NCBI GenBank assembly: GCA_964556005.1
Contig: CAZKUR010000080.1
Location: 1 to 17,791, forward strand
DNA length: 17,791 bases
Source of the DNA: CAZKUR01 sp964556005
GTDB lineage: Bacteria; Bacteroidota; Ignavibacteria; Ignavibacteriales; Ignavibacteriaceae
Reading direction: 5' to 3'
Below, piece after piece: positions 7,504 through 14,089 of this stretch (positions are counted from its first letter, which is position 1; the number at the start of each line of letters is the position of its first letter). The notes under the pieces were generated by a model. That model was not told the DNA's origin and did not search any database. It was given only the letters and a program-made list of their open reading frames with translations. The translations under genes were made by a program, and so were the position numbers.

Positions 7504-8586
7504 CTATATTACTTTTTTCGTTATGTATCGCGAATTCATCAAACGTGCAATTGAAGTGTAGTTTGGCCGGTACGAAACCTGTTTTCCTACTTTGTAATTT
7601 CCTTTGTTTATTCCAAGGTCGTAAACAGTCATATCGGAAGTAGTACCGACAAAGTTTAGTTGTTCATCTTTCGGAATTAATTCTTTGACATCTACATCAA
7701 GCTGTCCAAAATCTACAATACACCTGTAGGTTTCTTTCACTCCCTCAGCAAACTGTACATCAGCCGTATGACCGACATTCGCATCTCCGATAATTCCATC
7801 GGGTTCAAGTTCTTTTTTATTCAGCTCAAGTATTTCCGCATTGAACTCAATTGTAGATGTCGATAGATCCCGGAACTTCTTATTATTCAGAGGGGATGTT
7901 CCTAACAAAGCGGCTTCACCTATTCTGAAATGATTTACGCCTTTCGGAATTTTACCTTTTGCTATTAACGGCAGCGTAATTGAACTACCTCCGGAAATCA
8001 ATTCAAGCTTTTTGTTGAATTTTGCTTCGATCAGCCTTGTATATAAGCTGAGTTGAATTAGTTTATCGTAGGTTGGTTCGACTCCGTACATGCAGCCAAG
8101 GTTAGTACCTATTCCTATTGTTTCAACATGTTCAAGTTTGAAAATCTTTTCATAAAAGTTTAGAATATCATCCCGGACAATACCCTCACGCAGTTCACCC
8201 ATTTCAATCATAACAATAACACGATGTTTTTTGCCCTGCTTTTCAGCTTCACTGTTTAGTGCTTCAATTGTTCTGAAGGATGTATTAAAAGAAATATCGG
8301 CATATCTTACTATGTTATGTACCTGGTTAATTGCAGGGGGTTTGATGTACATCGTTACAATATCCGGTTTAAGTTCTTTAATTATACGGAGATTTGTAAT
8401 TCTTGAATCGCCGACGGAATGCAGATTCTTAATGCAAGGTTCGGGAAGAATTTTTTCCAGTGCTCCTTTATGGCCGCATAACATTTTTGTAACAAGAGTC
8501 CATTCAATATTATTCTTGGATAGATAGGCATTAAGCTTTTTAATATTGTCAAGGATATTTCTTGTGTTTATTGTAAGTGTTGCCAT
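7504..8586 (-). CDS. Ornithine-racemase-like PLP-dependent amino acid racemase (alanine racemase N-terminal fold)
   Basis: The 360-residue protein has the PLP-binding barrel of alanine racemases. It follows the pattern I remember for ornithine racemase (Orr) of clostridia rather than that of Alr. Shared marks are 'LVTKML' with the probable PLP lysine K34, 'VGDSRITNLR' (58-67), 'RYADISFNT' (94-102), 'EMGELREGI' (128-136), 'GIGTNLGC' (158-165), 'SGGSS' (198-202), 'FRIGEAALLGTSPL' (220-233) and 'VDFGQLDVDVKELIPKDEQL' (291-310). The expected reaction is L/D interconversion of ornithine or another amino acid in the cytoplasm. No ornithine-fermentation genes (such as D-ornithine aminomutase) are in the window, so the substrate may differ. 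The ATG at 8586 has an AAGGGA site and starts 2 bases after the acetyltransferase stop; the symporter follows. Family is confident, exact substrate is not. Confidence 0.85.
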   Translation of the reverse strand: MATLTINTRNILDNIKKLNAYLSKNNIEWTLVTKMLCGHKGALEKILPEPCIKNLHSVGDSRITNLRIIKELKPDIVTMYIKPPAINQVHNIVRYADISFNTSFRTIEALNSEAEKQGKKHRVIVMIEMGELREGIVRDDILNFYEKIFKLEHVETIGIGTNLGCMYGVEPTYDKLIQLSLYTRLIEAKFNKKLELISGGSSITLPLIAKGKIPKGVNHFRIGEAALLGTSPLNNKKFRDLSTSTIEFNAEILELNKKELEPDGIIGDANVGHTADVQFAEGVKETYRCIVDFGQLDVDVKELIPKDEQLNFVGTTSDMTVYDLGINKGNYKVGKQVSYRPNYTSIARLMNSRYITKKVI

Positions 8587-8588
8587 TT

Positions 8589-9038
8589 TTATTTCCCTTT
8601 AATAAATCTCATCTCAGCATATTTGGTTGTAAACCCAATTCTTTCGTATAATCTTTTTGCAGGATTCTCATATTCAACATGCAGCTTTACATCACCTTCG
8701 GCTTCTTTAATTCCTCTTTCGACAATTTGTTTGCCTATTCCTTTATTTCTGAATTTGCCGTCAACGGCAACATAAACAAGAATATTTTCGGGAATGTATT
8801 CACTCATCCCGGTTTTATTCATAATCAAGGCGCCGCAAAGTTCGTTGTCATAATATGCGGTTAACAGAAATCCACCTAAACCACCATTCTTACCGAAAGC
8901 AAAATCAATGCACTTCGATATTGCAGATTTAGAATCGCCGAATTGATCGAGATGGGTATAAAGAAAATTTATAAATTCTTCTTTTGATAATTGTTTTTCA
9001 AGTTCTGTTTCGTTTTCTATTTTGGTTATCTTTAACAT
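8589..9038 (-). CDS. GNAT-family N-acetyltransferase
   Basis: I start at the ATG at 9038, giving 149 residues, because GGAG lies 5 bases upstream (9044-9047). A TTG codon 18 bases earlier keeps the frame open but would swallow that ribosome site. The fold is GNAT: strand 'GGFLLTAYYDNELCGALIM', then acetyl-CoA motif A 'VYVAVDGKFRNKGIGKQIVE' (88-107) with the pyrophosphate-binding R97-x-x-G-x-G. Motif B-like 'VEYENPAKRLYERIGF' (121-136) has the usual Asn and the Tyr that acts as general acid in many members. It probably acetylates an amine on a small molecule, but the substrate is not visible. It is the first gene of a three-gene cluster with a racemase (2-base gap) and a symporter, so an amino acid or polyamine-like substrate is a reasonable inference. 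A hairpin-containing leader precedes it. Confidence 0.85.
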   Translation of the reverse strand: MLKITKIENETELEKQLSKEEFINFLYTHLDQFGDSKSAISKCIDFAFGKNGGLGGFLLTAYYDNELCGALIMNKTGMSEYIPENILVYVAVDGKFRNKGIGKQIVERGIKEAEGDVKLHVEYENPAKRLYERIGFTTKYAEMRFIKGK

Positions 9039-9070
9039 TGTTTCTCCAATACTCAATTATTTTTTATGAC

Positions 9071-9103
9071 TAATCACCATTCTTCCAATCGAAGAGGTGA
9101 TTA
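9071..9103 (-). promoter_or_regulatory. Long leader hairpin upstream of the acetyltransferase-racemase-symporter cluster
   Basis: An inverted repeat is directly visible: TAATCACC (9071-9078) pairs with GGTGATTA (9096-9103), and inside it TCTTC (9081-9085) pairs with GAAGA (9091-9095) around a 5-base loop. This gives 13 base pairs with only a two-base bulge. It ends 33 bases before the acetyltransferase ATG, so it would be in the 5' leader of the mRNA. No T-run follows on the minus strand, so it is not an ordinary terminator. It could be a protein operator, an mRNA-stability element or part of a structured regulatory leader. The inverted repeat is certain; the function is inferred. Confidence 0.5.
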
Positions 9104-9145
9104 AAAAATTACTTAATTAAAGGAATAATTATGACATCACTTCAG

Positions 9146-9164
9146 CACCGGGTAATTATCGGTG
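9146..9164 (-). promoter_or_regulatory. Second small hairpin in the same leader
   Basis: CACCG (9146-9150) pairs with CGGTG (9160-9164) around 9 bases. An overlapping alternative pairs ATCGG (9158-9162) with CCGAT (9170-9174), so the two helices exclude each other. It lies 43 bases further from the gene than the long hairpin and, like it, is built on a CACC/GGTG core. Mutually exclusive pairing would suit a switching leader, but stems this short can occur by chance. Confidence 0.3.
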
Positions 9165-9553
9165 AGATTCCGATTGATTTTACTATTTTATAGCAGGCAT
9201 TGTTAATTTTAGAAGATTATTCCCTTGTTGCGAATATTTACTTAAAATAAAATAAATATGGAAAATTGCAAATTATTGAAGGATATTTTTAACATTGATT
9301 CTCGAAGCATTATTTAAAACCTGAATAATTTAGAGTGACGATTTTAGACGGAAGAGGTATAAACGAAAGACAAAGAAGTAAAAACGAGAAACGAAAACAA
9401 AAAGATAATAAACATTTTGCCGGAAGACAGAAAAATCGGGAAAGGAGAGCTATTCGTGACAAAAGTTAAATCAAAATTATTTTGTGAAAATTTTAAATTG
9501 ACTAATATTTATTGGAAATAAACAACTGAAGTTCATTGCCTACCGTTTTTCGT

Positions 9554-9573
9554 TTAACGTTTTAAAACGTTAA
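9554..9573. repeat. Perfect 20-bp palindrome over the GT9 stop codon
   Basis: TTAACGTTTTAAAACGTTAA is its own reverse complement over all 20 bases. The stop codon of the second GT9 gene (9570-9572, minus strand) is inside it. As RNA it could form a short hairpin at the 3' end of that gene, though without a proper loop or U-run. As DNA it could be a dimeric protein site. Its placement at the gene end favours transcript-end processing or weak termination, but this is inference. Confidence 0.4.
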
Positions 9574-10589
9574 TCTGTTTTTAATTCAAGCAGCTCTGTA
9601 AATTTATCCATTACCTTTTCTAACGGAAGCTGAAGCATGCATTCATGATTGTACGGACAAATTAATTTATTGCAAACTATGCAGAAAAGATCTTCTTTAA
9701 TTACATAAGTTGAATTGGGTGAGTAAGGGCCGTGCTTTTTCGGATCGGTAGGGCCAAAAATTCCGAGAGTCGGTTTTCCCATTGCAGCAGATATATGCAT
9801 CGGGCCAGAATCGTTTGCAATGATTACATTGCATATATTAAATAGTGCACACATTTTTCTTAACGAAAGCGATGGAATTGTAACGGCATCTTCATTCAAT
9901 TGTTCTTGAATGAAATAAGTATCATCCTCATCTCCAGGGCCCCAAAGTATTAAGAATTTAACTTTATATTTTTTAAGTATTTCCCGGCAAATTTCGACCC
10001 ATTTAGAGGCGTCGCATCTTTTCGATGACCAGCCGCCTGCAGGAATTATCCCTATAATTTTTTCATTTGCATTAAAATTTTTTTGGAAATAATTATCAGC
10101 AAAAACTTTCTCATCATCAGAAACATAATAATGAATATTTTTTGAAGTTATTGGAATCTCCAATGGTTTTAATAATTCAAGGTTGTGCTCGGCGGAATGA
10201 TGATCGCCTCTTTCCGAAGTGCCTAAAATATTATAAGCATATTTTCTGCCCTGATATGCGAAACCTACCCTGTATTTTGCTTTGCTGAAATAAGTCAGTT
10301 GAGCTGTTCTCGGGTTACTCCACATATCGAGTATTAAATCATAATTTTCTTTTCGAATTTTAAATATTGTCTTTAAAACGAATTCTTTCCTATCTGCACT
10401 TATGATTTTGTTTATCATCGGATTATTTTGGAGGCTCGGCATTGCAAAATGTTCAGTCATATAATCAATTGTTGCCGAAGTAAAATAGCTTTTAAGATTA
10501 TCCAGAACAATGGTTGAAAGAATAATATCCCCGATCCCTCGAGGTTTAATACAAAGTATTTTCTTTATTTCATCTTTGTCGATTTGCAT
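9570..10589 (-). CDS. GT9-family glycosyltransferase (ADP-heptose:LPS heptosyltransferase-like)
   Basis: The 339-residue protein is a typical GT9 enzyme of the GT-B fold, expected to add heptose to the LPS core on the cytoplasmic side of the inner membrane. The N-terminal domain starts 'KKILCIKPRGIGDIILSTIVL' (first 20 residues from K9), with the family GDxxLST step, and has 'DLILDMWSNPRTA'. The C-terminal domain shows 'IIPAGGWSSKRCDASKW' (181-197), 'ILWGPGDE' and 'IIANDSGPMHISAAMGKPTL' (256-275), the canonical nucleotide-binding DSGPMH. It ends with 'FCIVCNKLICPYNHEC', whose cysteines C303, C306, C311 and C317 have the same spacing as in the first GT9 protein; the WaaF branch has similar cysteines. 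Unlike that protein it has no N-terminal cysteine extension. It is flanked by gaps of 297 bases (toward polA) and over 500 bases, so it is probably monocistronic. No Shine-Dalgarno is obvious at the ATG at 10589. Confidence 0.92.
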   Translation of the reverse strand: MQIDKDEIKKILCIKPRGIGDIILSTIVLDNLKSYFTSATIDYMTEHFAMPSLQNNPMINKIISADRKEFVLKTIFKIRKENYDLILDMWSNPRTAQLTYFSKAKYRVGFAYQGRKYAYNILGTSERGDHHSAEHNLELLKPLEIPITSKNIHYYVSDDEKVFADNYFQKNFNANEKIIGIIPAGGWSSKRCDASKWVEICREILKKYKVKFLILWGPGDEDDTYFIQEQLNEDAVTIPSLSLRKMCALFNICNVIIANDSGPMHISAAMGKPTLGIFGPTDPKKHGPYSPNSTYVIKEDLFCIVCNKLICPYNHECMLQLPLEKVMDKFTELLELKTD

Positions 10590-10886
10590 CTTAAAATTTG
10601 AATTTATTATTGTTATTGTATTTAGAAAATATTCAATTTTGAATTTCTCATACAGCTAAGGTGACTACATTGAACTCACACTTAAGCTTGTTATCATTTT
10701 TACTATTTTTATTTACAAATATTCAACTTCTTTTGGATTTATTACCGAAGTTAAAAAGAGAATTTAAAAGTTATGCATGAGTTAATTGCCTAAATAATAA
10801 CTTTTAATTTGATTCATTATTCCATGCCGAAGTTGTATAAAAGCATAAAGGTTATTTATGTTATTTAAAAATATAATAAAAAATTT
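10590..10886. other. Intergenic gap between polA and the second GT9 gene
   Basis: This 297-base gap is very AT-rich and should hold the polA 3' end and the promoter of the GT9 gene, both on the minus strand. The only clear structure is the 11-bp inverted repeat at 10764-10807, listed separately. CCGAAGTT occurs twice (10745-10752 and about 10828-10835). I see no coding frame or recognisable promoter. Confidence 0.5.
10764..10807 (-). terminator. Candidate terminator downstream of polA
   Basis: TTAAAAGTTAT (10764-10774) and ATAACTTTTAA (10797-10807) are perfect 11-base complementary arms with a 22-base loop, 80 bases after the polA stop. On the minus strand a TCTCTTTTTAACTT pyrimidine run follows. 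The stem is almost all A-T, so it would be weak; position and orientation are the main support. Confidence 0.3.
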
Positions 10887-13673
10887 TCAATGTGCATCCA
10901 GCCAGTTATTTCCTATTCCTGTTTCAACTTTTACCGGGACTTTTAACTTAAGTGCATTTTCCATTTTTTCTTTTATCATCGGAATAAGATCATCAACTTC
11001 ATCTTTGTGCATATCAAAAACAAGTTCGTCATGTACCTGCAAAACCATTTTGGTTTTTGTTTTTTTCCTGTTTAATTCTTTTTGAATATCGATCATCGCA
11101 AGCTTTATCATATCGGCTGCGGAACCCTGGATAGGCATGTTGATAGCAACTCTCTCTTCAAATTGCCGGACAACATGATTCTTTGAATTTATGTTTCTTA
11201 AAAATCTTCGTCTGTTCATTAATGTTTCCGCATATCCTTTTTCTTTTGCGGATTTCACACTGTCATCCATAAATTTTTTAACACGTTTGAAACTGTTAAA
11301 ATAAGTTTCAATAATTTCTTTCGCATGAGACTGTGTTACACCCAAACGGGTTTTCAATCCGTAAGGACCAATGCCGTAAAGAATTCCAAAGTTTACTTCT
11401 TTTGCTTTTCTTCTCATATCGGGAGTTACATCTTTAGGCTTAACCATAAACACCAACGCTGCCGTGCTCCTGTGAATATCTTCATCGTTCATAAATGCAT
11501 CGGTTAAACCTTCGTCACCGCAAATACTTGCCATAATACGCAACTCAATTTGACTGTAATCGGCGCTCATTATTAAATAATTTTTATCTCTTGGTACAAA
11601 CGCTTTCCGGATTTCTTTTCCCATTTCAGTCCTGATAGGGATGTTTTGTAAATTCGGATCATTACTGGAAAGCCTGCCTGTTGAAGCAGCAGTTTGATTG
11701 AATGTTGTATGAATTCTTCCTGTTTTCGGATTAATCAAATTGGGAAGCGCATCAACATAAGTTGATTTTAATTTTGAAACGGTTCTGTAATCAAGGAGCA
11801 ATTCAATTATTTCATGCTCCCCTCTTAAAGCCTCCAATGAGCGGGCATCCGTTGAAAAGCCTGTTTTCGTCTTTTTGTTCGATTGCAATCCAAGTTTGTT
11901 AAATAAAATTTCCTGAAGTTGTTTTGTAGAGTTGATATTAAATTCTTCTCCGCTGACTTTATAAATTTGAGAAGAATAATTATCGATTAAGATCTGTAAA
12001 TCTTTGCTTAATCCATTGAGAATTCCTTCGTCAACGCGGATTCCAGCATTTTCAATTTCTTCAAGCACGGGAGCAAGGGGAAATTCAACTTTATAGGCAA
12101 GTTCTGATTGATCATTTTTCTCAAGAAGCTTCTCTAACTTTTTGTAAAGACGAAAAGTAATGTCTGCATCTTCGGCAGCATAATTGGAAAGCAGTTCAGG
12201 CTCGACTTCAAAAATTTTAGAAGGATCTTTTTTTATACCGATCAAGTCGCTTAAGGGTATCGGTTTGTAATTTAAATATTTTTTTGAAAGCTCATCCATT
12301 CCAACTTTTTGATCCGGATCGATAATGTAACCGGCAAGCATCGTATCGAAGTAGAAATTTTCAACTTTAATTCCAACACTCCGCATTACGGAAATATCGA
12401 ACTTACCGTTCTGGCAGACTTTTTTGATTTTTTTATTTTCAAAAACCGGTTTGAATATTTTTACGAAATCTTTTAAAGGGAGTCTGCCTGTTAAATTTTT
12501 TGAGAATAATCCATCGTCGTCATTTTCAGGATTTATTGTAACAAAAAATCCTTCTCCCTCTTTAGTTGAAAATGATGCTCCTGCGATATGAAGAGTAAAA
12601 GGATCAAGGCCGTCTGTCTCAGTATCGAAAACGAATAGGGAAGTTTTTAATAATTTTTCAGCTAAAGCTTTTGCATCTTTTACATCATTAACAAGTTTGT
12701 ATTTAACATTCTTTTTGTCGAAGACAACCATTTCGTCTTCACCGGCAGTTTCGTTAAAATCCTGCTTTTCGGTTTCAATTTTTTCGCCGTCGAGTCCGTA
12801 AACTTTCATCAATCTCAAGTATAGAGCTTTGAATTCCAATTCTGAAAATGTTTCTTTAACTTTTTCGAAATCAGGTTTTTCAAGTTTTGCTTCTTCAAAA
12901 TCGAATTTTAACGGAACGTCGCAGTGAATGGTTGCAAGATCTTTTGAAAGGATTGCATTTTCTTTCCCTTCAATCAGCTTTTTCTTCAAACCTTCTTTTT
13001 CTATTTCATCGATATGCTTATAAATTCCTTCAACCGAACCATATTTTTGAATTAAAGGAGTTGCGGTTTTTGGTCCTACGCCTGCAACGCCTGGAATGTC
13101 GTCCGATTTATCGCCAATCAAAGCAAGATAATCGATCATCTGTTTCGGTTCGAATCCAAATTCTTCTTTTACTTTTTCAACATCATAAAAGATTAATTCA
13201 TTGGAAGATTTTCCCTGTTTGACAATTTTAACTTTATCGGTAACAAGCTGATTGTAATCTTTATCCGGAGTAATTATATATGATTCAAATCCTTTTTTCT
13301 CAGCATGCTTAACTGCCGTACCGATAATATCATCCGCCTCATATCTTGGAAGAATGTAAACCGGAATTTTCAACTCCTCAATAATTTGTCTAATCCTTGC
13401 GATTTGCGGAATCATATCATCGGGCATTGCCATACGTGATGACTTGTACAGCGGATACTTTTCATGTCTGAAAGTTTTTTCTTTCGAATCGAATGCTACT
13501 GCGATATAATCGGGTTTATTATCTTCTAGTATTTTTAGAAGTTGGCTGATAAAACCATAGACTGCTGAAGTCGGCTCACCTTTACTTGTAGTTAAAGGGC
13601 GGGAAATAAATGCAAAGTAAGCTTTATATGCAATTGCCATTGCATCAACAAGAACAAGCTTTTTGGTTTTCAT
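10887..13673 (-). CDS. polA: DNA polymerase I
   Basis: This 928-residue protein is a complete family A polymerase for Okazaki fragment processing and repair synthesis. Residues 1-290 form the 5' nuclease, with 'VDAMAIAYKAYF' at the start, 'EADDIIGT' (112-119), 'TPDKDYNQLV' and 'GDKSDDIPGVAGVGPKTA' (187-204, helix-hairpin-helix). Residues about 330-515 form the 3'-5' exonuclease with all sites: 'DTETDG' (D350, E352), 'NGKFD' (D426) and 'YAAED' (Y498, D502). The polymerase domain has motif A 'SADYSQIELR' (D705), motif B 'RRKAKEVNFGILYG' (R754, K758, F762, Y766) and motif C 'LQVHDELVFD' (D882). Length and these positions coincide with E. coli Pol I numbering. F762 predicts discrimination against dideoxynucleotides. 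Proofreading should be active. The gene appears monocistronic, with the ATG at 13673 and divergent from the peptidase gene. Confidence 0.98.
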   Translation of the reverse strand: MKTKKLVLVDAMAIAYKAYFAFISRPLTTSKGEPTSAVYGFISQLLKILEDNKPDYIAVAFDSKEKTFRHEKYPLYKSSRMAMPDDMIPQIARIRQIIEELKIPVYILPRYEADDIIGTAVKHAEKKGFESYIITPDKDYNQLVTDKVKIVKQGKSSNELIFYDVEKVKEEFGFEPKQMIDYLALIGDKSDDIPGVAGVGPKTATPLIQKYGSVEGIYKHIDEIEKEGLKKKLIEGKENAILSKDLATIHCDVPLKFDFEEAKLEKPDFEKVKETFSELEFKALYLRLMKVYGLDGEKIETEKQDFNETAGEDEMVVFDKKNVKYKLVNDVKDAKALAEKLLKTSLFVFDTETDGLDPFTLHIAGASFSTKEGEGFFVTINPENDDDGLFSKNLTGRLPLKDFVKIFKPVFENKKIKKVCQNGKFDISVMRSVGIKVENFYFDTMLAGYIIDPDQKVGMDELSKKYLNYKPIPLSDLIGIKKDPSKIFEVEPELLSNYAAEDADITFRLYKKLEKLLEKNDQSELAYKVEFPLAPVLEEIENAGIRVDEGILNGLSKDLQILIDNYSSQIYKVSGEEFNINSTKQLQEILFNKLGLQSNKKTKTGFSTDARSLEALRGEHEIIELLLDYRTVSKLKSTYVDALPNLINPKTGRIHTTFNQTAASTGRLSSNDPNLQNIPIRTEMGKEIRKAFVPRDKNYLIMSADYSQIELRIMASICGDEGLTDAFMNDEDIHRSTAALVFMVKPKDVTPDMRRKAKEVNFGILYGIGPYGLKTRLGVTQSHAKEIIETYFNSFKRVKKFMDDSVKSAKEKGYAETLMNRRRFLRNINSKNHVVRQFEERVAINMPIQGSAADMIKLAMIDIQKELNRKKTKTKMVLQVHDELVFDMHKDEVDDLIPMIKEKMENALKLKVPVKVETGIGNNWLDAH

Positions 13674-14089
13674 AATTTTTAATGACTTCGTTGGAGAAAA
13701 ATAGAGAATTTATATCTCAATATATTAAAATTATAAGAACAATTTCGAAACCGCTTTTTTGAATCTGAAAGTTAGTTCTTAACAAGTCCGTTATTGTATT
13801 ATTTAAGGATCGAAATGGCGAATTTTAAATATTGTCAAAAAGATGAAGAAATTGAGTAAAGATTTTAATAAATTAAGAACACATTTATTTGATTTATGTT
13901 AATCGAGGAAAAGGGGAATGATTAACTTGAAAAATTACATAATCAGAATATATATAAATACTTTTCGATCAGGATTTCTTTTCGAATTGCCTTCATTACA
14001 CTTTAATAATTTTATTAAAGCATTTCAATTATTTCGAAATAAATTAAATCAAATTGTTATTTACCAATCACAAAACTTCAGGGGTTAGT
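13674..14089. other. Divergent intergenic region between polA and the C1 peptidase gene
   Basis: The 416-base region should hold promoters for both divergent genes. Visible features are a 7-base inverted repeat TAAGAAC/GTTCTTA (13734-13740 and 13775-13781, 34-base loop) and an AGGGG ribosome site just before the peptidase ATG. There is also a 56-codon + strand frame at 13918-14088 led by a GAGGAAAAGGGGA ribosome-site-like sequence; its stop lies one base before the peptidase start codon. I do not call that frame as a gene because its composition is what AT-rich non-coding DNA would give, but see the findings. No convincing promoter pair is readable. Confidence 0.5.

Larger units (their letters stand above)
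9039..9569. other. Non-coding gap between acetyltransferase cluster and second GT9 gene
   Basis: Apart from the leader hairpins near 9071-9174 and the palindrome at 9554-9573, I see no gene in this 531-base gap. The promoter of the minus strand cluster should lie in its left part, but no clear -35/-10 pair can be read; a TATAAA-like minus strand match near 9190 lacks a spaced partner. From about 9340 to 9460 the + strand is strikingly purine-rich, with repeated variants of GAAACGA, AACGAAA and GAAAGA. The longest SD-led + strand frame (9131-9193) is only 20 codons. Confidence 0.6.

Noticed and set aside
8231..8527. 98-codon + strand frame
   Set aside because: Antisense to the N-terminal part of the racemase, which carries its conserved motifs.
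9131..9193. 20-codon + strand frame with AAAGGA upstream
   Set aside because: Too short and lies antisense to the probable leader of the acetyltransferase cluster; no recognisable peptide.
12887..13222. 111-codon + strand frame
   Set aside because: Antisense to the 5' nuclease domain of polA.
14054..14089. TTG start 12 codons upstream of the peptidase ATG
   Set aside because: It would place polar residues before the signal peptide, and the AGGGG ribosome site serves the ATG at 14090.
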